Shown here piece after piece: positions 23,401-33,382 of a stretch of DNA of 64,000 bases. Each line of letters begins with the position of its first letter. Position 1 is the first letter of the stretch. Source of the DNA: Ancistrus triradiatus (Eukaryota; Chordata; Actinopteri; Siluriformes; Loricariidae); contig JAJAGP010000085.1 in assembly GCA_025084515.1 (NCBI GenBank), positions 372,001 through 436,000 on the forward strand. The letters are read 5' to 3'. The position numbers and the translations under genes are program-made. Under the pieces are notes generated by a model. It saw only the letters and a program-made list of their open reading frames with translations, ran no database searches and was not told where the DNA came from.

Positions 23401-24861
23401 CCCAAAACATACCTTTGCAAAGCTTTGGAACAAAGAAGGACTTGAAGATGTCAGCTCCACAGTCACCTGACCTAAACCCCATCGAGCATTTATGGGGGCA
23501 CTTGAAGACACAGAAAGCCGAGCATTCAGTAACATCACAGCTCTTTTGGAATGACATGGGTTGTCAGATTCTACACAAACTTGTGGAGTCAATGAGAGCA
23601 AAAGGAGGAATTTGTCAGAAATGTTTTTTCAAAGATATGACTTTTCACTCAAATATTCTAATGCTGATTATATAATGAAAAATGTTACTTTAAAGTCAGG
23701 AAAAATGTAGAATTGAAGCATTTCCACTATTGCTCTCTTTTAGTGACTTTGGGTCACCAACGTACATGACCTTAATTAATAGTATTATAAAAGTATTCAT
23801 CTGTACTTATTGTGTATATCGTATCTACTAACAAAACAAATCATTGTTTATATTCCAGTACCCCCATGATGTTTTTACGTCCCAATCGTGAACTTTGGAC
23901 ACACCAGTGACACCTTATTTACCATCCAAACACTGAAATGCCACTGCGTGACTTTTACCAGAACAGGCTTGCAACAGGGCCAGTTTTTTTTTTTGATAGG
24001 CTGCTCAGACAGTTATGAAACTTTCTTCTAGAAGCAACGTCCATCACCAGAGACTACGGAAGCTCAGACATTCCACTGTAGATAGATACAGATGGTCTAG
24101 AAGACCTGTTAAAAAAATTAAAAACGGCCTTCAAAGAATTGACCTGTTAAGCTGGAAAACTCTATTACTATTAAAAACCTTTGGATTCACCAACCATCTA
24201 ATGAAAGAAAGAGTTCGTCGTAGAGATGGACCATTGGTGAAACGAGGTGGAATTCCTCCAGCGGAGGTACCAAAGGACCTCCATGCGGAGCGCTCCTCTC
24301 TCGTCTCTCTGTTATTTATGACCGATGACACTATTTACAAAGCCTGAATCCAGATTATTACCAACAGCTGCCATCGGTTCCTGCATTCCTGGCCTGATCA
24401 TTACGAATGCGAGCTTCATGGCGAATATAAATGGCGGGGACACCGCATGGCTGTCCCGAAATCACACAGCGCACCTTTAAAGAATTAACTCTGTTCCGGG
24501 TTCCCACGTTTTTATTTGCAGTGTGGTCGTTTTTATGTTCTTCCTGTGCGATCGCTGGTGCTCGCTGTTGTGTTCTGAGGTTGGGAAGTGGAGGGCCATT
24601 GGTGGAGTTCTAAAGCTCATTCGCAAAAGAAGAGCAACATGTGCGAGGAAGGTCTCTGATGTCTCTGAAACGTCGAAAATGCGACAAAATCCACACTAAC
24701 TTTAACCTATATGGTTTAGGCATCCTGTTTAATTCTGGAAGACTCAGTTTGTTTGGTTGCACCTCTCAATCGGCTAATGATTAACAACCCGGGATCAGAA
24801 AGCACTCATAATACTGATCCTGCAGACCAGCACCATTTCATAATCTTCTCCTGCCCTAACC
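20474..24861. other. 4.4-kb intergenic region between p66-like gene and ebi3
   Basis: The two flanking genes are transcribed away from it, so both promoters lie here. No supportable exons are seen. The content is AT-rich and repeat-like: a tRNA-headed SINE-like stretch near 21050-21130, a decayed segment of unknown type at 22370-22860, and a Tc1 remnant at 23340-23690. Confidence 0.5.
23340..23690 (+). mobile_element. decayed Tc1-like transposase 3' fragment
   Basis: The reading frame at 23415-23672 contains 'SPDLNPIEHLWGHLK' and 'QILHKLVESM', signatures of the C-terminal catalytic part of Tc1 transposases. The upstream 'cagtagacccaaaacatacc' is a decayed version of the DNDPKHT block. Frames are broken and no terminal repeats are seen. 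Confidence 0.8.
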
Positions 24862-27668
24862 ATGTCCTCGAAGCTCGCGTTCTGCGTAATCATTGCTTGT
24901 TTTGGTCTTGGCTGGACTCAGGACCTGAAATCACAGCAGACTTTACAGGGTAAGACAATTCCTAGTCCAGTTTAAGAAGCTGTCTTTGTCTTTCTTACAC
25001 TTTACTTTCTTTATTCCTCTTCCCAGCTCATTACAAGGAGATAGGTTCGTCTGTGAATCTGAACTGTTTGAACGGGACTCATAAAGGAACGGAATGGAGG
25101 CTAAACGGATTGCCACTTGTCATAAGCCCTGTTCTTCACCTACAGAACGTCAGCTTGGAGAATCAAGGCAACTACACGTGCCACAGCTCGAATGGAGACG
25201 TCATTACAGCGCTGCATCTGCAGTTGGGTTGTGAGTAGAGCAACAGTTGTGTCAATCCAATGGTGGCATCCCAGCTGACCAAAAAGTTCAGCACAAAATG
25301 ATCGATGTATGTTTAATGAGCCCAAATGAAGGTAGATCATTAAAGCCACTGGAAAACCATTTTAAACATTTCCGCTTTGAACACTAAGCATTTCCGCAGA
25401 GACTAGGCCCCAGCCGGAGGAGACAGCGACCTCTCCGAGACAAGTAAGAACAAAACCTTGAGAGGAACCAGGCTCAAATGGTTAACCGGCCAACAGTATC
25501 AAGTTAAAAGTCCTTGTCTAGCCAAATATAAGACAATAAAGCAGTGTTGTGTATTAGACATAAGACTTTTCAGCGTACCATGAGTTTTTCTTTACATCCT
25601 AAAGATGAATTCAAGTGAAAAAACGGCAACAATGCCCAAGTATAACATTGCCGTGCCTTGTATAGACTAGCGGCTGAAATGTTTGGCATAACAGCAGGTC
25701 ACTGTTGGCCGCTGGTGCGCCAAAGCCAAGTTAAACTTATGTTGCTGTACATAGATTAGAGGCTGGCTATAGCGTTGGGGATAGCCAGTGTAGACGAGAG
25801 TGGGATGAAAGTCTGTAGATAAATCCCACAAAACAACGTAAGCCACTATTACAATGTTTACACCATTTGGCAGACGCTTTTATCCAGAGAGTTACAATTG
25901 AGCTGAGCTCTTGACGCTTAAGGGCCTTGCTCAAGGGCCCAAGTGGCAGCTTGGAGTCACTGGGGTGACCTGATATTCCCCTCCAAAAAATGCTGTTAAC
26001 TGACTGAAAGAAACTGGCAAATCCACTGGCAGAATCCCTGTGCACATGCAATTCCACGGCCATGCCAAGTGTCACCAGAGCAGGCATGAGATGTTTAATG
26101 TTATGGTAACCAAGAACTGGTCTTGATTATGTCCTTGATGACTTCTCCTACAGATCCTCCATCTCCTCCAGAAGTGCACTGCTGGTCTCCCAGTTATCCC
26201 CTAAAAGCCCTGTGCTCGTGGACTCTGAAGCAGGACACCTTACTGCCAACCAGTGTCTTTTCAACATACTGGTAGCGTATGGAAACACAGCCGTGTACTT
26301 TAATAAGTGTTAGCGACGTCCGCTGTGGAGTCCTCAACGTTCAGAGTTTTGAACTGTGGACTCGCTTTGGAATCTTATAGGTACCAGGGTGTGTCGCATC
26401 CATGCGTGAGAGAGCGCGAAGAGGACACGCAGTGTGCTGTGAAAGGACTGGAGCTTTACTCGAACCACCCATACCTGGTTAACATCACTGTTGTCAATGC
26501 TCTGGGTAGAGCCGGCCGGATCACGTCCATCTTCTTTGAGGACATTGGTAAATATCTTCCGGTTTTTAACACTGGTATGACATATTATCAGCTAACAGCG
26601 TCATGCCATGTTTGAACATTTTCCAAAACTACTTATTGGCAGAAAACGAACCGTATCCACCAATGATATCCCAGTGGTCTAACGTCAGTAGGAACTCTAG
26701 CCGAAAGCCATGACCAAGTGCCAGGTTTGCCATAGCAATGCAGGAATTGCTGCAATAAGTTACTGGAGGTTCGATGATGGAATGCCCAAAGTATTTTATG
26801 GGATGTTTCTCTTACATCTCGTACAGATTGAAAGGTTTAAAATGTTTAAAAGGTGATATTGCATCGCCTGTTCTGGAAATGAGTGGTTCTATAGTTGGGC
26901 TCATTCCCTCTTGGTTGTGTGCAGCCAGCGAGGTGTGTTTTTGTTTTTATAGTCCATCGTGTGCAGTTATATTTTGGTTCTGTGATGGTTAACGAAGGAC
27001 CACAGTGTTGTGTATTTCCTGGAGAGAGCGATGTGTGGATGTTCTTGGTATCTCTATAAATGCTAAAATATTACCTTTCGTATTTACATTGCAGTCACAT
27101 AAAAAGACTGTGGCCACAGTAACGTCAGGTGAACATCCATTTCAATCAGTGTAATGCAGTCCTTAGCGTACATAAATGTGAAAGAAATAAAATTTGCATA
27201 TCAATGACGGAGAACTTTTGAGAACACCCCTCCAAGTCAAAGATCTCTCTTTGCGTATGGTACACAGTGAAGCCTGACCCCCCTGTCAACGTGACAGCGA
27301 AAGCTTTGCCAGGCAAGAAGGTCAAGGTGCGCTGGGCTGCACCGCCCACGTGGCCAGATCGAGTGAACTTCCCCCTAACATACTTCGTAAGATTCCAGTG
27401 GGACAAGTATGGCCATGCGACCACTGTAAGTCAAATCTTCACAAACTTTGTGGAAACAGTTTACCCAGATGTCCTAACAAAGGTGAAGTGAAATTCTGAA
27501 TATAAGGTGGATTTGCCATTCCAGATGGGCCCCTATGATTCTGAAAGCATGGTCCGGAGCGGGATGGTGACCGGGCGGACTTACCATATCCGGGTCTCCT
27601 GCAAGGACTTCTTGGGTCACGGGAAGAAAAGCGAGTGGAGCGACGCTGTGAATATAACTTTGGGATGA
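24862..27668 (+). CDS. ebi3: EBI3-like (IL-27/IL-35 beta) soluble cytokine receptor with Ig domain
   Basis: Secreted class I cytokine-receptor subunit; in mammals EBI3 pairs with p28 (IL-27) or p35 (IL-35). Exons: 24862-24949, 25027-25230, 26154-26271, 26381-26547, 27268-27425, 27525-27668; 292 aa, all in phase. Residues 1-20 ('MSSKLAFCVIIACFGLGWTQ') form a signal peptide. Exon 2 is an Ig-like domain (Cys43, Trp53, Tyr79-x-Cys81). Exons 3-4 and 5-6 are two fibronectin III domains. 'YPLKALCSWTL', 'PYLVNITVVNALG', 'KPDPPVNV' and 'PPTWPDRVNFPLTYFVRF' match EBI3 better than IL11RA, CNTFR or CRLF1. The WSXWS motif is degenerate ('KSEWS', residues 280-284). The protein stops right after the second FN3 domain, without a membrane segment or GPI signal. 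AATAAA at 27770-27775 is a likely polyadenylation signal. Mammalian EBI3 lacks the Ig domain, so an il11ra-like or lineage-specific paralogue remains possible. Confidence 0.78.
25852..25975 (-). mobile_element. V-SINE/LINE-type 3' tail fragment
   Basis: The plus-strand 'ttggcagacgcttttatcca' followed by 'gagagttacaattg' is the reverse complement of the conserved tail ('ctctggataagggcgtctgc' type) of teleost V-SINEs. It lies in ebi3 intron 2. The tRNA head is not clear. Confidence 0.6.
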
Positions 27669-27859
27669 CGCCGTGGCTGCAGCACTACGTTTTAAGAGGT
27701 TGCCCGTATCTTAATGACCATGTTGTTTACGTTATGCTAACGTGAAAGACAAGGCAAAGGCTACTACTTAATAAACATTTTCTGCCTTCAAATACATTTC
27801 ATATCAGTTCTTATTGTATATCCAAGTGTCCAAAATGCCATGCGACACCATATACACTC

Positions 27860-28480
27860 ACCGATCACTTTATTAGGTTTTTCGTTTCTACACTCATTGT
27901 CTATTTATGAGTACAGACGCACTTTGTAGTTCTACAATTACAAACTGTAGTCCATCTGTTTCTCTACATGCTCTGTTCGTCCCCTTTACTCTCTCTGTTC
28001 TCTAATGGTCAGGACCCCACGGGACCAGCACAGATCAGCCACTGTTTGGGTGGTGGTGTGCTGGTAAGAGTGGATCAGACACTGCTGCTGGAGTTTTAAA
28101 CCACCTCGGTGTCAGTGCTGGACTGGAATGAGTCCACCAACCAAAAATGTCCAGCCACCAGCATCCTGTGAGGACTGATGAAGGATTAGAGGGAAAAGTG
28201 TGCTCTCGAGTCTCTGACTTAATAAACAAGAAGGTGGACGTGTCTAATAAAGTGGAGCGTGAGTTTTAAAACTCCAGCAGCGCTGCTAGGTCTGATCCAC
28301 TCACCCCAGCACAACACCACCCAAACAGGACCTGACCATTGGGGAACAGAGGAAAGGAGACGAACAAAGTATAGAGAGAAACGGACTACACTCTGTAATT
28401 ATAGAACTACAAAGTGCTTCTATATGGGAAGTGGAGCTGATAAAATGGACAGTGAGTGCAGAAACAAGGAGGTGTACCAC
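27860..28480. mobile_element. palindromic DNA-transposon-like element between ebi3 and odf3l2
   Basis: Two arms of about 200 bp are inverted copies. In the left arm (27930-28110), 'ctttgtagttctacaattac', 'ctaatggtcagg' and 'tggagttttaaaccacc' are matched, reversed, by 28260-28440. The outer left edge reads 'tacactcaccgatcacttta', a terminus seen in many fish repeats. It lies between the convergent 3' ends of ebi3 and odf3l2 and encodes no protein. Confidence 0.7.
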
Positions 28481-28715
28481 CTTAAAAAGTTAGGTCAGTT
28501 AATTATATACTGTAACATTAAAAGGTTTGAAGTCATGTGGCACAATCTGCAAACAGGGACTCTTATTTTGGAGTTTCGGTGCCAAAACTATGACATTTAC
28601 TCAGTGGAGAGACAAAACCCATTTAGCTCGTGTTGCATTTTTTATTACCTACTTAAAAACCTCTTTTCTCCAATCCAATCCACTGGTTTAATTACTCTAT
28701 ATGTCATAGAGACTG

Positions 28716-28862
28716 GTGCTTGAGCGATGCCACTGCGCCATGCTAGCTAACCACCGCAGTGACCCAGTTTCGAGCCCTGGTGGTGCTATTTGGACAGGTC
28801 GGGCATCGCTTGCACATACGATTGGCTGTGTCTGAGGGAGTGAGGGCGGCCCCTCAAACATT
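28716..28862 (+). mobile_element. tRNA-headed SINE-like fragment beside the odf3l2 stop codon
   Basis: It contains 'ccatgctagctaaccaccgc' and 'gtttcgagccctggtggtgc', resembling the A and B boxes of a tRNA-derived SINE. The following 'cgattggctgtgtctgaggg' resembles the body of a common fish SINE. It runs up to the odf3l2 stop codon at 28864-28866 and may form its 3' UTR. Confidence 0.5.
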
Positions 28863-28863
28863 T

Positions 28864-31112
28864 TCAGTCGGTTACACCGACAACCAGCGGCGTAACGAAC
28901 TCGGAATGGCGCACCCCCATGGTGAAAGACGGTGGCTTGGGCAGGTGCGCAGTCACCCTCTCCGGGTTGTAAGTGCCCGGTCCGGGCTTGCGTGTGGCAT
29001 CGCCTGGAACGCCGTGGCGGCTCTGGATGGAGAACGATGGCTGCCTGTTCAGGTAGATGCTAGGTTCTGTGCTTCTGTAGTGAGCCGGTCCGGGCGTCAT
29101 GGCCAGGTCCTCGTGCGGTGCCCCGAGCTTCATGCGCCGTGACATGGAGTAGCTGGCACTGGACGGTTTGGTGGCCACTTGTGAACCCAGGAGGTCAGGA
29201 AGGGTGTAATGGTTGGGAGCGGGCACAGTGTCCGAACTTCTGTAACGAGTTCGGAAGCCCATGGTGTAGGACGGGGGTTGGCGGTGCCAGTTCTGAGGCG
29301 GCGCCTTCTCCGGGCTGTAGGCTCCCGGTCCGGGGGTTTGGAACGGCTCATCTAGGGAGATAGAGTTATGATCTTGATTTTGTTCTGATTCATGTAGGAC
29401 CAATGCTAACCTGCCGTAACCACGATGCCCCAGTGGCGTCCGGAGGGCAATGTTCTAGTTCCAAACTATTTTATAACTAGTTTACGTTTTCCATCTTCAT
29501 CTTTCTATTCTTGTACGATGAAAAAAATCTACAACACTACACCAGTTATTGTTCTCACCTCTCATTTTCTTTCGACCCAGTATCGAGTAGGACGGAGTGC
29601 TGTCCCTTCCAAAGCGAGTGATTTTGCCATCCACGTGGTACCGTGGTCCAGGACTGGAGTCCTCTGACACCACTGACCAGAATGGAATGAAAGACAGAGT
29701 TAGGAAATCTGGTTAGTATCTACAAAACTGGGCTTGTTTGCCTTTTGGAACAACGTACTAGAGCTGTCAGTTAATTTCCGTGTTACCACAGCCACTGGAC
29801 ACTGATCTGGTTTATTTACAGCAGCGAGGCACTCTGTAACTACAGTTCAGATATCGGATGTCGTAACCCAGCTCCAGAGTCTATGCAATGGAAGTTGCAA
29901 TGCGGGGGCGCATGGTTAAAATGCTGAGAACACCCAGTAGTTATGATATTAAATAGCTGTATCTACAACACAGAGTGACATTCCACTTACTTTTGCTGCT
30001 CATGTGCCGGTGGAACGAGTACGCAGGACTGCTGGGCTTCGTGTAATCATGGTTTACGTAGCCCATAGTCGGAGGGAGAGCGTAGTGTCCCGGTCCGGGC
30101 CCTGAACAATAACGATATGTTGTGTTTACGCATTTTTCAGATGTTTAGTTGGCATATAAATAATGAATAAGGACCAGAATGCAGATAAAGCACAACCGAG
30201 CCCAGCACTGAGCCCTGTGGGACACCTTAACAAATAAAATGACCTGATTTGTTCCAGCCAAGGGAGATAAAATGAGTTTTTAGGAATTTGTCAGTAATGT
30301 TTCTCAAACAACATGCTTATGCAAAAGTATTGGCACCCATATAACGTGTATTTAACATAAAAAAAAACAAATAAAGTCCTAAATTGTTGCCTGTTGTTTT
30401 TGACACTTCTAAAACTGAAACTATAATAAGAAAACTTTAAAAATAAAAAGCAAAAGAATCTAAGGTAGCCACCTAAAAAAAACACAACTGAAAAAAACCC
30501 AACATCAATATAAAAATGTATTTTAAAGCTAACAAATGATATGTTTCAGGTTTAGGGATCATAAAAACAACAACTAATTGTTTTTCCTGCTTTTTCAGCG
30601 AAGGTATTCCGTCTACAAATCCACAATTCGTTACGGACGCTCTTCTGGAAGAATGTACGAGTGAAAATTTAGCTTCTTACCTAAAACATGTGCAGAAGGC
30701 ATTTAGTCCCATCCTGAAGTGCAGCTGTAAAAAGCTTCGTTTGAAACTGTACTGAGTTTTAGTAGGTCGTGAAACTTCATCCCACTTTAGAAAAGCATGA
30801 ATGTGAGCCTTGGGCTTGAGGAGGTGTCCCGGTGGAGGGATTTTCAGAGCTGGTTTGGTTTATTAGGGGTTATTTTTTCAGAGAACAGTGAATATGCAAG
30901 AAGCTACATTTACTCTGTTACGTAAAATGCTGTTCTGGTATAGTAAGTGATCACTGGGGTTGCTTTAGTCTGTATGCATTTATGAATATAAAAAGTATTT
31001 CTGATTTATTACATTTATCCGCTTGACCTTTGTTGCTCAGACTGGGGCACAGCTCCAACTGAAAAAGATTTTTAAAACGACTTTAATATTTGTTTTAATT
31101 AGTATTATGGTC

Positions 31113-31146
<34 letters not shown>

Positions 31147-32102
31147 TAAATAGTATTCATACTAATTTCTTTATTTAAAAACATTTCTACATTAAATAAT
31201 ATTTACTGCAATTATTACTGTTTAGCAGATTATGAGTATTGATCCTGGAATTAAAATGATTTATTATTATATTCTTATTATTGTTATTATTTATATTAAT
31301 ATAGTAATTAGTATTTGTTATTATTACTATTACTAGTATAAATTTTGTAATCAATATATATTGATATATTCATTATATAATTTATTATTAATACTTTTAT
31401 CCGTTAATACAAAATAATCTTGTTTATTATTACTATGTATTATTATTATTATTATGTAGCAATAACTATTTATATTTCTTTCTTTCATAATAATTTTATA
31501 ATTATTATTGTTATTTAGTAAAAACAGCATTATTTTAGTTTTATTATTATTATTTCATTGAATAGTAACATTATTTACTATTACTTTGTATTACTAATTT
31601 TGTAATCATTAAGCTTATTATATAACAACTGTTATTATTATATTATATTATATTATATTATATTATATTATACAGGACTGTAACATATATTTTGCAATTA
31701 GCAACAAGAAAGAAAGAATTAAAAGAAATAAAGAAAGAAAGAAAGAGGTCTGCTTTCGAACCCTGATGTAGTGAGCATATGTAGCAAATAAGAAGCTGAA
31801 CAGAAGAGTGAACAGAAGATGATGTTTGATTTCACCCTTTACAGTTTATAGATTCACAAACAGCCTTTTATTAATAGAATGATTACATTAATATCGAGTA
31901 CTAACCCCAGCTTAAATATTCAGCCTCACTCGATTTACACTGAACGGTTTTGATCCACTGTACTAACGATCTTATGAACAGAACAAACCGTTTGACTTTA
32001 ACTCTTCACTAAAGTCAGTAAAAGAGTGAAGGAGTGTAAGAGCTGCTGCTCACCCTTCAGCCTGCCTGCTATGAGAGGACGCTGCTTCATCACCCCAGCC
32101 AT
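28864..32102 (-). CDS. odf3l2: outer dense fibre protein 3-like 2 (SHIPPO/CIMAP family)
   Basis: Sperm-tail and ciliary microtubule-associated protein built from STPGP-type repeats. Exons: 32054-32102, 29991-30101, 29559-29672 and 28864-29351; 253 aa, close to the 254 aa of human ODF3. The acceptor of exon 3 could instead be used at 29663, also in frame. Repeats seen are 'GPGPGHYALPP', 'SSPGPRYHVDGKITRFGRD', 'TPGPGAYSPEKAPP', 'TPGPAHY' and 'KPGPGTYNPERV'. 'VNHDYTKPSSPAYSF' and 'LLGSQVATKPSSASYSM' fit ODF3L2 (CIMAP1D) best, while the end 'FTMGVRHSEFVTPLVV' is closer to ODF3 (CIMAP1A), so the exact paralogue is less sure than the family. The start 'MAGVMKQRPLIAGRLK' follows a (CA)n tract 62 bp upstream. 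It is convergent with ebi3. Confidence 0.87.
30180..30360. mobile_element. decayed transposable-element fragments in odf3l2 intron 1
   Basis: 'cccagcactgagccctgtgg' followed by 'gacacc' resembles a sequence common in fish LINE copies. 'tatgcaaaagtattggcacc' (30318-30337) resembles a Tc1-type terminus. Both are short and of uncertain family. Confidence 0.35.
31095..31760. repeat. AT-rich simple-repeat region (ATT, TATTA and AAAG tracts)
   Basis: An AAT run at about 31116-31145, mixed ATT tracts, a TATTA pentanucleotide run at about 31637-31672 and an AAAG run at about 31724-31745. It lies in odf3l2 intron 1. Confidence 0.85.
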
Positions 32103-32161
32103 CGGGAGCCAGTCCTGGTCTCACTGAGGCAGCCCTCATGTCCAGCACAGGTCCAGGATAC

Positions 32162-32163
<2 letters not shown>

Positions 32164-32232
<69 letters not shown>
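32164..32232. repeat. (CA)n microsatellite upstream of odf3l2
   Basis: An uninterrupted CA run of about 69 bases ends 62 bp from the odf3l2 start codon, so it lies in its 5' UTR or promoter. Confidence 0.97.
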
Positions 32233-32234
<2 letters not shown>

Positions 32235-33328
32235 ACAACGGCTAGTTTAATTATAGATGAGTGTTACAATAGTGAGAAACGTTATCCGTGTTAATGGCGA
32301 GTACCTCCGCTATGAACGGCGTTCCTCTCTTTCTACACCTAAACTCGAAAATCCCGTTTAATTTCCATTTAGCTCACATTTATCAGTGTAAACTGCCAGA
32401 ATGGATTATTAACACTTATTTCATTTAATTACGAGCTGAAAGAGCCCTACAAGGACTCCATTATTATACTTTATAGATCGTTTTTTATATTTATGTTTAT
32501 GCTAACTGTGGAGCTTCAGACTAGCCCACCAGATGCGAGCCCACCTCCTCAGGCACCTGGATGTTAGTCCCAGCGGTGCCTTCCTGAGGGAGGGGAGGCC
32601 ACTCATCCCCCAGCAGTGTAACACAGACCCCTGCCCGGTACTGTGATGGGCTGCCATCCCATCCGAGCATGCTTAGACTGGCACTGTTTGTCCTCCGGGG
32701 ATAGGCGAAGGATTCCAGTGACACTGACCAAGCAAAGAGTTCAAATCAATTAAAAAGCAGATGATAGATAAATACTTCGAAAATAAATAGCAATGCAAAA
32801 TGCAAACTAAAGAAATGCTTTACAGTAAATAAAAAGAATAATAAATTTTAAAGCAGAATAAATGTAAAAAGTGTAATCGCTATGTATGTAAGAATACCTT
32901 GAAAAAATACACTAAATTTAAGTAAGCAAATAAAGAAACTGGAAGTGAATAATTAATAAATATTAGATTTGTCAATTAAAATGAGTACATAAGTAAATAA
33001 ACCAAAATAAAATAAATAAACAAAATTAAAATATCTAAATGAATGAATATATACACTGAAAAAAAATGAATAAACATTTTTACAATTAAATTAAGTAAAT
33101 AAATAAATAATCTGATTTACATTCGAGGTAATAAAAATGAAACAAAAATGTGAAGTAATAATGTAGAAACAAAAATATAGAATATACCTACATAATTAAA
33201 TAATGTTTCACAAGAAAGAAAAAAATTACAACGAGTAAATAAATAAAGTAAAAACCAACATCTTTGGTCGAGATATAAAATACTTCATATATTATGCTTA
33301 TTTTATTCCATCATCAACGTTTTATAAG

Positions 33329-33329
<1 letters not shown>

Positions 33330-33375
<46 letters not shown>

Positions 33376-33382
33376 CGCGCGC
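33330..33382. repeat. (TG)n(CG)n alternating purine-pyrimidine tract
   Basis: A TG run of about 37 bases passes directly into a CG run of about 15 bases. Alternating purine-pyrimidine DNA of this kind can adopt the Z form. Confidence 0.95.

Noticed and set aside
28259..28723. 154-residue plus-strand ORF
   Set aside because: It starts in the right arm of a palindromic mobile element and runs into unrelated AT-rich DNA; no domain seen.
28759..29363. Plus-strand ORFs opposite the odf3l2 last exon
   Set aside because: Antisense shadows; the minus strand has the SHIPPO repeats and phased exons.
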